DNA from: Bog-756 sp963699105 | Lineage (GTDB): Bacteria > Actinomycetota > Acidimicrobiia > Acidimicrobiales > RAAP-2 | Assembly: GCA_963699105.1 (NCBI GenBank) | Contig: CAVOTI010000001.1 | Coordinates: 620,001-684,000 of the forward strand | Length of the DNA stretch: 64,000 nt | Reading direction: 5' to 3' | In this document: positions 1 through 8,616 of the stretch, piece by piece | Position numbering within the stretch: position 1 is the stretch's first letter | Layout: the number at the start of each line of letters is the position of its first letter | The notes under the pieces: model-generated | What the model was told of the DNA's origin: nothing | The model's database searches: none | What the model saw: the letters and a program-made list of their open reading frames with translations, nothing else | Translations under genes and position numbers: made by a program

Positions 1-120
1 GGTTGCCGTTCCGTCCTCCGAGGTCAAATGCGCCGCCGATGGCGGTGGGCGGTGTCGATCCCGGTCGAGCGGTTAGCCTGCGGTCGATCTCCCGTGATCA
101 CGACCGGTTAGGAGCTTCCG

Positions 121-1182
121 GTGCCACTGGTGCGAAGGGCAACTGGCCCGGGCCGGGTGAATCTGATCGGCGACCACACCGACTACAACCTGGGCCTGGC
201 CCTGCCGATGGCCATCGATCTCGGCATCGACGTGACCTTCACCCCGGAGGCCGGCCAACGCCTCTCTGTCCGGTCGAGCACGTTCCCCTCCGGGGTCGAG
301 CTCCCGCTCCGGATCGACAGCGGGGCCAGGGCCTTCGGAGATCTCCAGCCGTCGTGGGCCCGATTGATCTCGGCGATGGTCGCCCTGTCGCCACCGCCCA
401 CCGCCGGAAGTCTGGAGATCGCCTCGACCCTGCCGACCGGGGCCGGCCTGTCATCGAGTGCCGCCCTGTGCGTCGCCCTGGTCGAGGTGTTCGGGCACGG
501 GGGTACGCCCCAGTCCATCGCCCGGCTCTGCCAGAAGGCGGAACATCTGATCGGCGCCCCGGTCGGCATCATGGACCCACTGGTGTGTGCGGGGGCGACA
601 TCGGGTCATGCCCTGCTCATCGACTTCTCCACCTCGGTCACCCGTCAGGTGCCGATGCCCGTCGGCGTCGACGTGGTGGTCGTCGACTCGGGTGAGCGCC
701 GGGCCGTTCGATCCTCGGCCTACTCGACCCGTGTGGCCGAGTGCGAGACGGCGGCGGCAGTGGTCGGCCCGTTGGGCCTGGCCGACCCCACCGGTCTCGA
801 CGGGTTGGGCGACCCGGTGTTGCTCCGACGCGCCCGCCACGTCGTGTCGGAGTGCCGCAGGGTCCGGGACTTCTCGGCTGCGTTGGACTCCGGTGACCTG
901 GTGGGCGCGGGTCGCCTGATGTCCGAGAGCCATCAGAGCCTGGCCGTCGACTTCGAGGTCTCCACCCCGGCCGTCGACGATCTGGTCGAGAGCCTGCAAT
1001 CGATCCCTGGCGTCTTCGGGGCCCGGATGACCGGGGCCGGCTTCGGAGGGTGCGTGGTGGCCCTCAGCCACCCGGGAGCAGTCGATCTCGAGGCACTGAC
1101 CACGCTGGCCTGGCGCGTCCGGGCCTCGGACGGGACGGTGGCCCGGCGCCACCCGGTCCCCGCCTCCCACGGACCGAGCTGA
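121..1182 (+). CDS. galK: Galactokinase (GHMP kinase family)
   Basis: Cytosolic kinase predicted to phosphorylate galactose to galactose-1-phosphate using ATP (Leloir pathway). The N-terminus carries the galactokinase signature GRVNLIGDHTDY, the middle has the GHMP phosphate-binding loop (PTGAGLSSSAAL) and the C-terminus has the motif GARMTGAGFGG; order and spacing match GalK. At 353 residues it is slightly short for the family (about 380), mainly at the extreme N-terminus. The GTG start is supported by AGGAG at 110-114, six bases upstream. It stands alone: galT and galE are not in the window. Its 3' end faces the minus-strand PH-domain gene across a repeat-bearing spacer. Another sugar substrate of the GHMP family is possible, but the signature favours galactose. 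Confidence 0.9.
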   Translation: MPLVRRATGPGRVNLIGDHTDYNLGLALPMAIDLGIDVTFTPEAGQRLSVRSSTFPSGVELPLRIDSGARAFGDLQPSWARLISAMVALSPPPTAGSLEIASTLPTGAGLSSSAALCVALVEVFGHGGTPQSIARLCQKAEHLIGAPVGIMDPLVCAGATSGHALLIDFSTSVTRQVPMPVGVDVVVVDSGERRAVRSSAYSTRVAECETAAAVVGPLGLADPTGLDGLGDPVLLRRARHVVSECRRVRDFSAALDSGDLVGAGRLMSESHQSLAVDFEVSTPAVDDLVESLQSIPGVFGARMTGAGFGGCVVALSHPGAVDLEALTTLAWRVRASDGTVARRHPVPASHGPS

Positions 1183-1201
1183 GGGTGCCGGCCGGACCGG
1201 T

Positions 1202-1256
1202 GGGTCGGGAGCACCGGCCGGGTCGGGAGCACCGGCCGGGTCGGGGAGCACCGGCC
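1202..1256. repeat. Three tandem copies of an 18-bp unit
   Basis: The unit GGGTCGGGAGCACCGGCC occurs at 1202-1219 and 1220-1237, with a 19-bp variant carrying one extra G at 1238-1256. It lies directly 3' of galK in the convergent spacer. The unit is not a multiple-copy coding motif; it looks like a slippage-generated minisatellite. Confidence 0.9.
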
Positions 1257-1280
1257 TGTTGGTTCTGGAAATGTCGTTCC

Positions 1281-1312
1281 GGTGGTATGTAGCCGGAAGG
1301 TTGCATACCACC
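1281..1312. terminator. Hairpin between convergent genes
   Basis: A perfect 9-bp inverted repeat, GGTGGTATG (1281-1289) and CATACCACC (1304-1312), with a 14-base loop. It sits between the ends of galK and the PH-domain gene and could serve as a bidirectional terminator, although no T-tract follows. The same 9-mer CATACCACC recurs at 56408. It is preceded at 1254 by GCCTGTTGGTT, which is shared with the spacer at 19.7 kb. Confidence 0.5.
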
Positions 1313-1375
1313 CGAATGCGAAATGAAATACAAACTTGCCGACGGAGGGAGGGGCGGCCAACCGGAGGCCCGACC

Positions 1376-1888
1376 TCAGTCGGGAACCGGGTCGGGCGCG
1401 GGCCCGTAGGGCCCGTAGGGTCGGAGCCGACGATTGATCACCCGCTGGACGATCACCGGCTTGCGCACATCGTCGATCCACCGGATCTCGTCCTCGCCAA
1501 CGATCTCCAGTTCGAGGCGACCGGTACCGATGAGACGGCGAAAAAAGGACTGGACCGCCACCACCGAGGCGATGCGGGACAACATTTCCTCGGCCTGGTG
1601 ACGGGACCCCACGCCCCACTGTTCGATCAGGCGGTGGGAGGTCAGCACCAGGCTGGTAGTCCGCCAACGGACCATCCGTACCACCAGCCACACGCAGGGG
1701 ATGGCCACGACCGACCCCTCGATCCAGTGGACGGCCACCGAGGTGTGGGGGATGCCGAAGTCGAGGGCCACCCCCACAGCCACGGCGAAGATCGAGATGA
1801 CCAGCGGGGCGGTGAGGAACGACCAGTGCGGCCTGAGATCCACCAGAACCTTCTCGCCCGGAAGCAGGCTGAGCCCTCGGATGGGCAA
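1376..1888 (-). CDS. Membrane protein with bacterial PH-like domain
   Basis: Predicted small membrane protein of about 170 residues. After LPGEKVLVDLRPHW come two closely spaced hydrophobic segments (LVISIFAVAVGVALDFGI and VVAIPCVWLVVRMV), then a C-terminal stretch beginning TSLVLTSHRLIEQWG, the hallmark of YdbS/YdbT-type bacterial PH domains. Specific function unknown. The reading frame stays open upstream into ddl, but the conserved part begins after ddl ends; a TTG at 1888 is the nearest start, so the 5' end is uncertain. It is the last gene of a minus-strand run hydrolase-murF-ddl-PH, which suggests a link to the cell envelope (inference). Confidence 0.7.
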   Translation of the reverse strand: MPIRGLSLLPGEKVLVDLRPHWSFLTAPLVISIFAVAVGVALDFGIPHTSVAVHWIEGSVVAIPCVWLVVRMVRWRTTSLVLTSHRLIEQWGVGSRHQAEEMLSRIASVVAVQSFFRRLIGTGRLELEIVGEDEIRWIDDVRKPVIVQRVINRRLRPYGPYGPAPDPVPD

Positions 1889-1893
1889 GTGGG

Positions 1894-3012
1894 TCAGCCC
1901 AACTTGCCGGCGATCGATCCTGCCGATCGGAGGACCGTCCCGTCGGCGCCGGCGGCGGAGTAGGCATGAGTCGGCCGTTGGCGGGCCTCGGCCAGCAGAT
2001 CGAGGAGAAGGGCTGCGAACGCAAGCGGCGGTGTGACCCACAGATACCGGGCCAGGGAACCGGGAATGGTGTTGATCTCGTTGACCACGAACTGCTCACC
2101 GTCCGAGAGGAAGTCGATACGGGCTACCCCGCGGACGTCGGCGAGTGCTGCGATCGTGCCGGCCGCGTCTCGCAGGCCCTTGTCCAGATCCGATGGGATG
2201 AGGGCGGGAAGCTCGCGATTGGCGCCCGCCATGCCCTCGCCGGCCACGTACTTGTCGCGGTAGTCGAGGATGTCGCTCGATGCGGTGGCCCGGATGGGGC
2301 GCTCGACCGCCGAGAATTCCAGGGTCGGCCAGGTGCGCACTCCCAGCTGGAGGTCGGTCAGATCGGGACGGTACGGCTCGAGGACAGCCCCGAAGCGGAG
2401 GTGGGGGTTGGCCGACAGTCGGGCCTGGGCGGTGGTGAAGTCCTCGACCACATCGATCCCTATCGAGGAGCCCCCAGAGCGCGGCTTGATGATGAACGGC
2501 CCGTCGAATGGAGGCGGGCCGGCGTCGGGCACCAGTTGGACCCGGGGCAGGGTGGGCAGCCCGGCTGCCGACACTGCGGCTCCGAAGGCCAGCTTGTCCA
2601 TCCCCAGCGCCGCACCGGCCACCGTCGGACCGGAATACCGGATGCCGGCCAGATCGAGGACGGCCTGCAGGGTCCCGTCTTCACCCGGTCCGCCGTGGCA
2701 GCAGATGAGGGCGGCATCGATGTCGATGGTGCGGGCCCTCCCCAGGCGCCCGCCGGGCTCGACGAACCCCCCGTCCGGACCAGCGACCAGTTGCAGCCTC
2801 GACGATCCCCTGGGCACCCCTTCGAGGAAGGCTTCGGCTTCCAGTCCGGCGTCCACCTCGTACCAGTCGCCCGTCTTCGACCAGAAGATGGTCCGTAGCG
2901 CCCCGGGCGACGACCCGGAACCCGCCAGACCACGTGCGGCCTGGAGGCCGGTCAGCACACTCACATCGTGCTCGGGTGACGGACCTCCGAAGATGACGGC
3001 GACGTCGGGCAC
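1894..3012 (-). CDS. ddl: D-alanine--D-alanine ligase
   Basis: ATP-grasp ligase joining two D-alanines for peptidoglycan precursor synthesis in the cytosol. The N-terminus has the VIFGGPSPEHDVSVLTG signature. The ATP-grasp core shows IIKPRSGGSSIGIDVV, and the C-terminus shows VARIDFLSDGEQFVVNEINT followed by PGSLARYLW; the metal- and D-Ala-binding residues typical of Ddl (RIDF, NEIN) are present. Length 372 fits. GTG start at 3012. It is 74 bp downstream of the murF-like gene on the same strand, so the D-Ala-D-Ala synthetase and the enzyme predicted to attach the dipeptide are probably cotranscribed. Confidence 0.93.
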   Translation of the reverse strand: MPDVAVIFGGPSPEHDVSVLTGLQAARGLAGSGSSPGALRTIFWSKTGDWYEVDAGLEAEAFLEGVPRGSSRLQLVAGPDGGFVEPGGRLGRARTIDIDAALICCHGGPGEDGTLQAVLDLAGIRYSGPTVAGAALGMDKLAFGAAVSAAGLPTLPRVQLVPDAGPPPFDGPFIIKPRSGGSSIGIDVVEDFTTAQARLSANPHLRFGAVLEPYRPDLTDLQLGVRTWPTLEFSAVERPIRATASSDILDYRDKYVAGEGMAGANRELPALIPSDLDKGLRDAAGTIAALADVRGVARIDFLSDGEQFVVNEINTIPGSLARYLWVTPPLAFAALLLDLLAEARQRPTHAYSAAGADGTVLRSAGSIAGKLG

Positions 3013-3086
3013 GGTGGGTTGGCTCCTCCGATCAGCGGTATGGGCGGCAGCCCTCGGTCGGCGGCTCCGGCCGGTGGCTCAGCTTT

Positions 3087-4736
3087 TCAAGGGTAGTGGT
3101 CCGGCAGATCGTTCTCGTACAACACGGTGTCACCCGGGGCGAGCTCCTGGCGGACCCACTCCACCGCCTGGTGGCGGTCCCGCACCAGCACCACTTCGGC
3201 CCGAGCGCCGGATTCCGAACCGACGCCGGCCAGCAGGGCCCGGCGGTTGGTCCGGCCCACGATCAGGAGTTGATCGGCCAGCGGGGCGATGGCGGAACCG
3301 AGGCGGCGATTCTGCTCGAACTGCTGCGAACCGAGCTCGACCATTCCGGGAGTGACCACCACGCGCCGGCGCCGGCGCCCTCCCGATGCCGGTTCCCGGT
3401 CGACGTCAGGGTCCGAGGCCCCGCAGGCGGCCAGGGCGGCCAGGGCCTCGGCGGCGCCGGCAGGGTTGGCGTTGTAGGTGTCGTCGAGGATGGTGACTCC
3501 CGACGGGGACCGAACGGCCTGGAGCCGGTGGTCGACCGATGCCAGGTCGGCGAGCCTGGCGCCGATGGCTGCAGGCTCTACCCCGAGGGCCAGAGCCACC
3601 GCCACGGCACAGGCCAGGTTGGACGGCTGGACGCCGGTCGCCAACGACACGTCCTCGGCCACCAAGGTTCCGTGGGCGAACACCGACACCCCCTCGTGTT
3701 CCCCCTTCCTCTCGACACACACGTCGGCGCCCCGGTCGGTCACCGAACAGCGCAGCACCCGCTTGCCCTGTTCGGCCGCCCGGTCGGCCAACGTCGCCAG
3801 CCGCCGGTCGTCCACGGCCAGGACCACCACGGAGGCGGGCCGCAGGATCTCGGACTTGGCCTCGACAATGCGGTCCTCGGAACCGAAACGTTCGAGATGC
3901 ACCGGGCCGACGGCCGTGATGACCGAGATGTCGGGCGGGCACCACCGGCACAGGTCGGCGATCTCGCCCGGCCCGTACGTGCCCATCTCGGCCACGAACA
4001 CCCTGGTGCCCTCGGCCAGGTGCTCGTTGACGGCCCGGGCCAAACCGGCACGGTTGTTGAAGCTGGCCGGGGTGGCCACCACGGTCATATCGGGCCGGAG
4101 CAGGTGAGCGATGTGACCCTTGGTCGACGTCTTCCCGTACGAACCGGTCACGGCCACGACCGTCGGCCCCACCCGGGCCAGACGGGCGGTTGCCTCGTCG
4201 ACGAAACGGCTGGACAGGCGGCGCTCGAACGGCGCCGTCGCCAGGCAGGCGGCATCCACGAGGAGCGGCACGGACAGCGCCGCCAGCACGGCGGCGGGGG
4301 CTGCCCAGCCGATGGCCACGCCGATCGACACCATTGCCGCCTCCAGCACGACCCACGTCCCGGCCAGCGTCTTCAGGCGGCGGGTCCATGCCAGCGGCGA
4401 CGTCCGTCCCTTCCACGACAGACCGAGAGGCCCGGCGACCACGGCGCCGGCCACTGCTATCCCCACCAGTGGCCACCACAGGGAGGCGATGCCGGCCGCC
4501 AGGGCCCCGACCGCCAGCGCGCCGTTGGCCGGGGTGATTCGCCACCATCGACTGGCAAAACGCAAAACCGAACCGGGCAGATAGTGCTCACGCTGGGCCA
4601 CCCGGAGCCACCGCAGGCCGGCCGGGGCACAGGCCAGCACGCAGGCGGCCACCGTGATCCAGGCGACTCCCTGGTGCCACCTCGTGGCATCGAGCGTTCC
4701 GGCCAGGAGTTGGCCCGGCGATCGGCCCGGGATCAC
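3087..4736 (-). CDS. murF: MurF-like Mur ligase with N-terminal membrane domain
   Basis: Predicted UDP-MurNAc-tripeptide:D-Ala-D-Ala ligase. The Mur ligase ATP-binding loop TGSYGKTSTK lies near residue 195, followed by FNNRAGLARAVNEHL, a VITAVGPVHLERFGSEDRI segment and the MurF-type motif LDDTYNANPAGA. The odd feature is the N-terminus. Instead of the usual cytosolic UDP-substrate domain, the first 170 residues contain several hydrophobic segments (near 25-45, 75-100, 125-150), so the protein is probably membrane anchored. PgsB/CapB-like ligases also have such a region, but the DDTYNANP motif and the adjacent ddl favour MurF. Its ATG start overlaps the stop of the upstream hydrolase by 4 bases. 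Confidence 0.85.
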   Translation of the reverse strand: MIPGRSPGQLLAGTLDATRWHQGVAWITVAACVLACAPAGLRWLRVAQREHYLPGSVLRFASRWWRITPANGALAVGALAAGIASLWWPLVGIAVAGAVVAGPLGLSWKGRTSPLAWTRRLKTLAGTWVVLEAAMVSIGVAIGWAAPAAVLAALSVPLLVDAACLATAPFERRLSSRFVDEATARLARVGPTVVAVTGSYGKTSTKGHIAHLLRPDMTVVATPASFNNRAGLARAVNEHLAEGTRVFVAEMGTYGPGEIADLCRWCPPDISVITAVGPVHLERFGSEDRIVEAKSEILRPASVVVLAVDDRRLATLADRAAEQGKRVLRCSVTDRGADVCVERKGEHEGVSVFAHGTLVAEDVSLATGVQPSNLACAVAVALALGVEPAAIGARLADLASVDHRLQAVRSPSGVTILDDTYNANPAGAAEALAALAACGASDPDVDREPASGGRRRRRVVVTPGMVELGSQQFEQNRRLGSAIAPLADQLLIVGRTNRRALLAGVGSESGARAEVVLVRDRHQAVEWVRQELAPGDTVLYENDLPDHYP

Positions 4737-5527
4737 CGAGAACCGCCGAGAATGACCTCCAGGAGCTCACGTGGTGCCTCAGTCGGCGTGAGATGGCCGA
4801 TCCGGGGCACAGTCACCAGGCGTGCCGACGGGAAGATCGGCAGGGCCCGCTCGGCCACTTCGACCGGAACCTCGGTGTCCTCCTCACCCCAGAACAGGTC
4901 GACGGGACAGTCGATGGAGGCCATCGCTCGGATGTACTCCTCGGACAGCAGCCGCACGAAGACGTCGCGCATGACGCCCTTGGCGGCGCGGTAGTCGGGC
5001 GAACCGTACCTGTTGCGCATGGCCTCCATGCGCTCGTCACCGACCACCCCCATCCGGTGGAGTCGCCGGGCCAGGCGATAACCGGCGGCCATCCGGGTCC
5101 GCCGGCCCTGGCGGTCGAGCAGGGGCACGCCGGCGAGAACCAGCCGTTCGATCCGATCGGGCACCAGACCGTACAGCGGGAGGGCCACGCGACCCCCGAA
5201 GGAGTGGCCGACCAGGACGATGCGCTCGGCCAGAGTGCCCGGTTCATCGAACAGTGCTCGCAAGTGGGCGGCGTACTCCGCCGACCCCCAGGCCTCCGGA
5301 GGTGGAGGCGTGGCTCCGAAGCCGAACAGGTCGGGGGCGACGACACTCGGGCCCCCACCCGGACGCCGCTGAGGGCCGACGAGCAGGGCGCTCTCTTGGG
5401 CGACCGGGTCGAAGACCGGGGAGAAGTCCTGGTGGGTACGCTGCCACCCGTGCAGCGCCAGTACCGTCGCCGCCCCGTGGCCCCAGGTGGCGCCGAACAC
5501 CCGACCCCCGGCGAACGACTTCAGCAC
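4733..5527 (-). CDS. Alpha/beta hydrolase
   Basis: Serine hydrolase of the alpha/beta fold, 264 residues, substrate unknown. Visible are the oxyanion region ALHGWQRTHQDF, the nucleophile elbow VGHSFGGRVAL, the acid region LFWGEEDTEVP and the catalytic His region RIGHLTPTEAP. GTG start at 5527. It is the first gene of the minus-strand operon leading into murF and ddl, with its stop overlapping the murF start, so it is translationally coupled to cell-wall synthesis genes. Divergent from the helicase gene; the promoter region is 5528-5614. Confidence 0.85.
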   Translation of the reverse strand: MLKSFAGGRVFGATWGHGAATVLALHGWQRTHQDFSPVFDPVAQESALLVGPQRRPGGGPSVVAPDLFGFGATPPPPEAWGSAEYAAHLRALFDEPGTLAERIVLVGHSFGGRVALPLYGLVPDRIERLVLAGVPLLDRQGRRTRMAAGYRLARRLHRMGVVGDERMEAMRNRYGSPDYRAAKGVMRDVFVRLLSEEYIRAMASIDCPVDLFWGEEDTEVPVEVAERALPIFPSARLVTVPRIGHLTPTEAPRELLEVILGGSR

Positions 5528-5614
5528 CGGTACACCCTACCGACCGCCCCGGGGAAGGTGGGTCATTCCGCCCGGGCACCAGACTGAAGCACCCGGCCGG
5601 TAGCCTCGGCCATC

Positions 5615-7291
5615 GTGGAACCCATCTTCCCGGCGGTATCGGTCACCTCGGCGACGCCCGCCGGCCCCACCGGCGCCACCGACCCGGGGTGGGACGCCCC
5701 GGCTCCCGGCAATGCGTTGGAGCGGGCCATGGCTGCACTCACCGGACCGCAGCGCCAAGCAGTCGAATCGGCGGCGCCGGCCCTGTGCATCGTGGCCGGG
5801 GCGGGTTCGGGGAAGACCCGGGTGCTGACCCTCAGGGTGGCCCGGCGCATCCGGGACGGTTCGGCCGACGCCGACCACACTGCGGTGTGTACGTTCACGC
5901 GGAAGGCCGCCCGTGAGCTCAAGGAACGGCTGGGCACGTACGGAGTCCCGGTGTCGTCGCCGGCCTCGGCCGGACGGGCACCCGGGCCCGGGGTCCGGGC
6001 GGGCACCCTGCATCAACTGGCCCTCACGCTGCTCAAACGCCACGCACTGGACGGAGGGGAGCCTCCCCCGGTGGTGGCCGAGCACCGGTACCGGATCATC
6101 AGGGACCTGGCCGGCGATCCGGCGATGGCGTCGGTGGCCGAAACGGAGATCGGTTGGGCCAAGGCCCGTTGTCTCTCCGCTGACGGGTACGTCGAGGCGG
6201 CAGCAGACGCCGGCCGGACCACCATCGTGGATCCCGAGCGGATCGCCGACCTCTTCGCCGACTACGACCGTGCCCTGGTACACCGTAGATCGCTGGACTT
6301 GGACGACGTGCTCGTGCGCTCGGGTGACCTGCTTCTCGGCGACGCCGATTTCGCCGAGCGCATGCACTGGCGCTACCGACACCTGTCGGTCGACGAATTC
6401 CAGGACGTCAACCCGGCCCAGTTCCGCCTCATCCACGCGCTGGCGGGGTCACGACGCGACCTGTGCGCCGTGGGTGATCCGAACCAGGCCATCTATGGCT
6501 GGAACGGGGCCGACCCGACCCTGCTCGACCGGCTGCCCGAGACCATGGGCGACATGGCCGTGGTCCGCCTCGACGAGAACCATCGGTCCACGCCCCAGGT
6601 GGTGGCGGCGGCCACCGCCTGCCTCGGACGGGCCGTCACCGTCCCGCCTCGCTCGTCGGCCGAGGACGGGCCCATGCCGGTGGTCACCGCCTTCGAAGAC
6701 GAAACCGCGGAGGCCGAGGGCATCGTCTCGTCGATCCTCGAGGGGGCCGAAGACGGAATGCCCTTTTCCGACCGGGCGGTGTTGGCCCGCACCCACGACC
6801 AGCTCTCCCAGATCGGCAAGGCGCTCGAGCGGGCCGGCGTCCCCTACCGGGTCGCTCCCGGACCCGAATCGCCGGCTGGCGAGTCCCCCGGCGGCTGGAC
6901 CCAGGGAGACCGGCCAAACCGGGCCGACCTCGGGCAGCAAGCCCCTGACGCCGTCGAACTGGCGACGTTCCACCGGGCCAAGGGGCTCGAGTGGATGTCG
7001 GTCTACGTGGTGGGCGTAGAGGACGGTTTCGTACCCATCGTCTACGCCACATCCGAGGCGTCCCGTGACGAGGAGCGCCGGTTGCTCTACGTGGCCCTCA
7101 CCCGGGCGTCCCGGGAGCTCCACTGCTCGTGGGCCCGGGTCCGGCGGATGGGCAATGGCCGGCAGATGGAGCGCCAACCTTCGCCGTGGCTGGCCTCGGT
7201 GGCCCGGGTGTCGAGGACCGGAAGCGGTCGGATCACCCCGAGGGATGCCGGCCGGCACATCGCCGCCATGCGAGCTTCGCTGGGCAGGTGA
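5615..7291 (+). CDS. UvrD/Rep-type superfamily I DNA helicase
   Basis: ATP-dependent 3'-5' DNA helicase of the UvrD/PcrA group, likely in repair or replication restart. Motifs in order: Q motif LTGPQRQAVES, Walker A VAGAGSGKT, motif Ia TFTRKAARELKERL, Walker B SVDEFQDVNPAQ, motif III GDPNQAIYGWNGAD, motif IV RLDENHRST, motif V TFHRAKGLEW and motif VI LLYVALTRASRELH. All catalytic motifs are intact. At 558 residues it is shorter than typical UvrD/PcrA (about 700 or more), with a reduced 2B region and no C-terminal HRDC or Tudor-like tail. It resembles actinobacterial UvrD2-like proteins. GTG start at 5615; convergent with xthA. Confidence 0.9.
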   Translation: MEPIFPAVSVTSATPAGPTGATDPGWDAPAPGNALERAMAALTGPQRQAVESAAPALCIVAGAGSGKTRVLTLRVARRIRDGSADADHTAVCTFTRKAARELKERLGTYGVPVSSPASAGRAPGPGVRAGTLHQLALTLLKRHALDGGEPPPVVAEHRYRIIRDLAGDPAMASVAETEIGWAKARCLSADGYVEAAADAGRTTIVDPERIADLFADYDRALVHRRSLDLDDVLVRSGDLLLGDADFAERMHWRYRHLSVDEFQDVNPAQFRLIHALAGSRRDLCAVGDPNQAIYGWNGADPTLLDRLPETMGDMAVVRLDENHRSTPQVVAAATACLGRAVTVPPRSSAEDGPMPVVTAFEDETAEAEGIVSSILEGAEDGMPFSDRAVLARTHDQLSQIGKALERAGVPYRVAPGPESPAGESPGGWTQGDRPNRADLGQQAPDAVELATFHRAKGLEWMSVYVVGVEDGFVPIVYATSEASRDEERRLLYVALTRASRELHCSWARVRRMGNGRQMERQPSPWLASVARVSRTGSGRITPRDAGRHIAAMRASLGR

Positions 7292-7294
7292 GGA

Positions 7295-7309
7295 TGGCCG
7301 GTACGGCCA
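7295..7309. terminator. Short hairpin between convergent genes
   Basis: TGGCCG GTA CGGCCA is a 6-bp stem with a 3-base loop in the 24-bp gap between the helicase stop and the xthA stop. It lacks a T-tract; weak support. Confidence 0.35.
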
Positions 7310-7315
7310 GCCTGG

Positions 7316-8086
7316 CTAGGGGACGGCGGTGTCGATGAACACCGGGGTGTGATCGGACGGCTTGTGGCCTTTGCGGGCGTTGCGGTCGATGAGACCGAAG
7401 GTGGTGCGGTCGGCCAGCACCTCGGTGGCCAGGATCAGGTCGATGCGCATCCCCTGGTGCCGGTGGAACGAGCCACCGCGGTAGTCCCACCAGGAGAACA
7501 ACCCGCCCTCGTCGTACAGGCGCCGGAACACGTCGACCAGCCCCCAGGCCTCCAGCGCGGCCAGCGCATCCCGCTCCGGTTGGCTCACGTGGGTCATCCC
7601 CACGAACTGCTCCGGATCCCAGACGTCACGGTCTTCGGGGGCCACGTTGAAATCGCCACAGACCGCCACCGGACGGTCGGGGGAGCTGGTTTCTTCGAGG
7701 AGTGCCTTCAGCTGGCCGAGCCACGCCAATTTTGCCGGGTACTGCTCGCTGTCGAGGCTTCGGCCGTTGGGCACGTAGACCGAGTGGACACGTATACCGC
7801 CGCAGTCGGCGGCCACCAGCCGCGAACCCTGGTCGTCGTGTGAACCCATCCCCACCACGACCTCGTCCAATCCGACCCGGCTGAGGATGGCCACTCCGTT
7901 CCACCGGCCGTCGCCGTGGTGGGCCGCCTCGTAGCCCAGAGCGGCGAACGCCCCGTAGGGGAAAGCGGCATCGGCCTGTTTGGTCTCCTGGAGGCAGAGG
8001 ATGTCGGGCCGGGCGTAGCCGATCCACTCCTCCACCCGCGGAAGCCGGGCGGTCAGCGAGTTGACGTTCCAGGTGGCGATGCGCAT
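7316..8086 (-). CDS. xthA: Exodeoxyribonuclease III
   Basis: AP endonuclease/3'-5' exonuclease of base excision repair (EEP superfamily). The N-terminus MRIATWNVNSLTARLPRV and LCLQETK supply the metal-binding Asn and Glu. HSVYVPNGR, VAVCGDFNVAPEDRDVWDP and the C-terminal RIDLILAT and SDHTPVFIDTAV supply the remaining Asp/His catalytic residues. Length 256 is normal. It is the third gene of a minus-strand cluster NYN RNase-fabZ-xthA, 27 bp after fabZ. Confidence 0.93.
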   Translation of the reverse strand: MRIATWNVNSLTARLPRVEEWIGYARPDILCLQETKQADAAFPYGAFAALGYEAAHHGDGRWNGVAILSRVGLDEVVVGMGSHDDQGSRLVAADCGGIRVHSVYVPNGRSLDSEQYPAKLAWLGQLKALLEETSSPDRPVAVCGDFNVAPEDRDVWDPEQFVGMTHVSQPERDALAALEAWGLVDVFRRLYDEGGLFSWWDYRGGSFHRHQGMRIDLILATEVLADRTTFGLIDRNARKGHKPSDHTPVFIDTAVP

Positions 8087-8113
8087 GGTCAGGGCCGCTC
8101 AGTCCGGTTCAGC

Positions 8114-8548
8114 TCAACCGGGATCGGAGGGGGCCGCGTCCACCAGCACGAAAAGCAGTTCGGCCTGGCAGGCCAGTTCCCCGCCGACGGTGGCGCGCCC
8201 CGAACCCTTGCCGGCCCGGGCCGACATCCTCCCCAGGGTCACCTCCATGTCGAGCACCTCTCCGGGTACCACCTGGCGCCGGAACCGTGCCTTTTCGATT
8301 CCGCCGAACAGGGGCAACTTGCCGGCGCGGTCAGGATCGGCCAGCACCGCCACGCCGCCGAGCTGGGCGAGCGCCTCCACCATCAGGACACCGGGAAGGG
8401 TCGGCCGGCCCGGGAAGTGCCCGGCGAAGAAGTCCTCCCGGCCGGTGAGGTGCCACGTGCCGGTTGCCGACTGCCCGGGCTCGACCGAGGTCAGCTCGGT
8501 GATGAAGAGGAACGGCTGGCGGTGGGGTAGGAAATCGACGGCTCGCAC
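8114..8548 (-). CDS. fabZ: 3-hydroxyacyl-ACP dehydratase FabZ-like
   Basis: Hot-dog-fold dehydratase predicted to remove water from 3-hydroxyacyl-ACP during fatty acid elongation. The start of the domain, DFLPHRQPFLFITEL, and the active-site helix GHFPGRPTLPGVLMVEAL, with catalytic His and Glu, match FabZ. A GTG at 8548 gives a 144-residue protein, the usual family length; a longer frame upstream carries no family sequence. It sits between the NYN-domain gene and xthA, an unusual setting for fabZ with no other fatty acid genes nearby. Confidence 0.88.
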   Translation of the reverse strand: MRAVDFLPHRQPFLFITELTSVEPGQSATGTWHLTGREDFFAGHFPGRPTLPGVLMVEALAQLGGVAVLADPDRAGKLPLFGGIEKARFRRQVVPGEVLDMEVTLGRMSARAGKGSGRATVGGELACQAELLFVLVDAAPSDPG

Positions 8549-8616
8549 GACGGCGAGGTTACCGGGCCGGCCGCCCCTCCGGGCTGGCCCGATGGCCACA
8601 TCGCATCGGCCAACGA

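Noticed and set aside
1..120. Frames crossing the window start and the N-terminus of galK
   Set aside because: They overlap galK in other frames and give Arg/Pro-rich translations; the region is best read as the galK upstream spacer.
3096..4994. Plus-strand 632-codon open frame
   Set aside because: Antisense to the MurF-like gene and the end of the hydrolase gene; composition is typical of a shadow frame.
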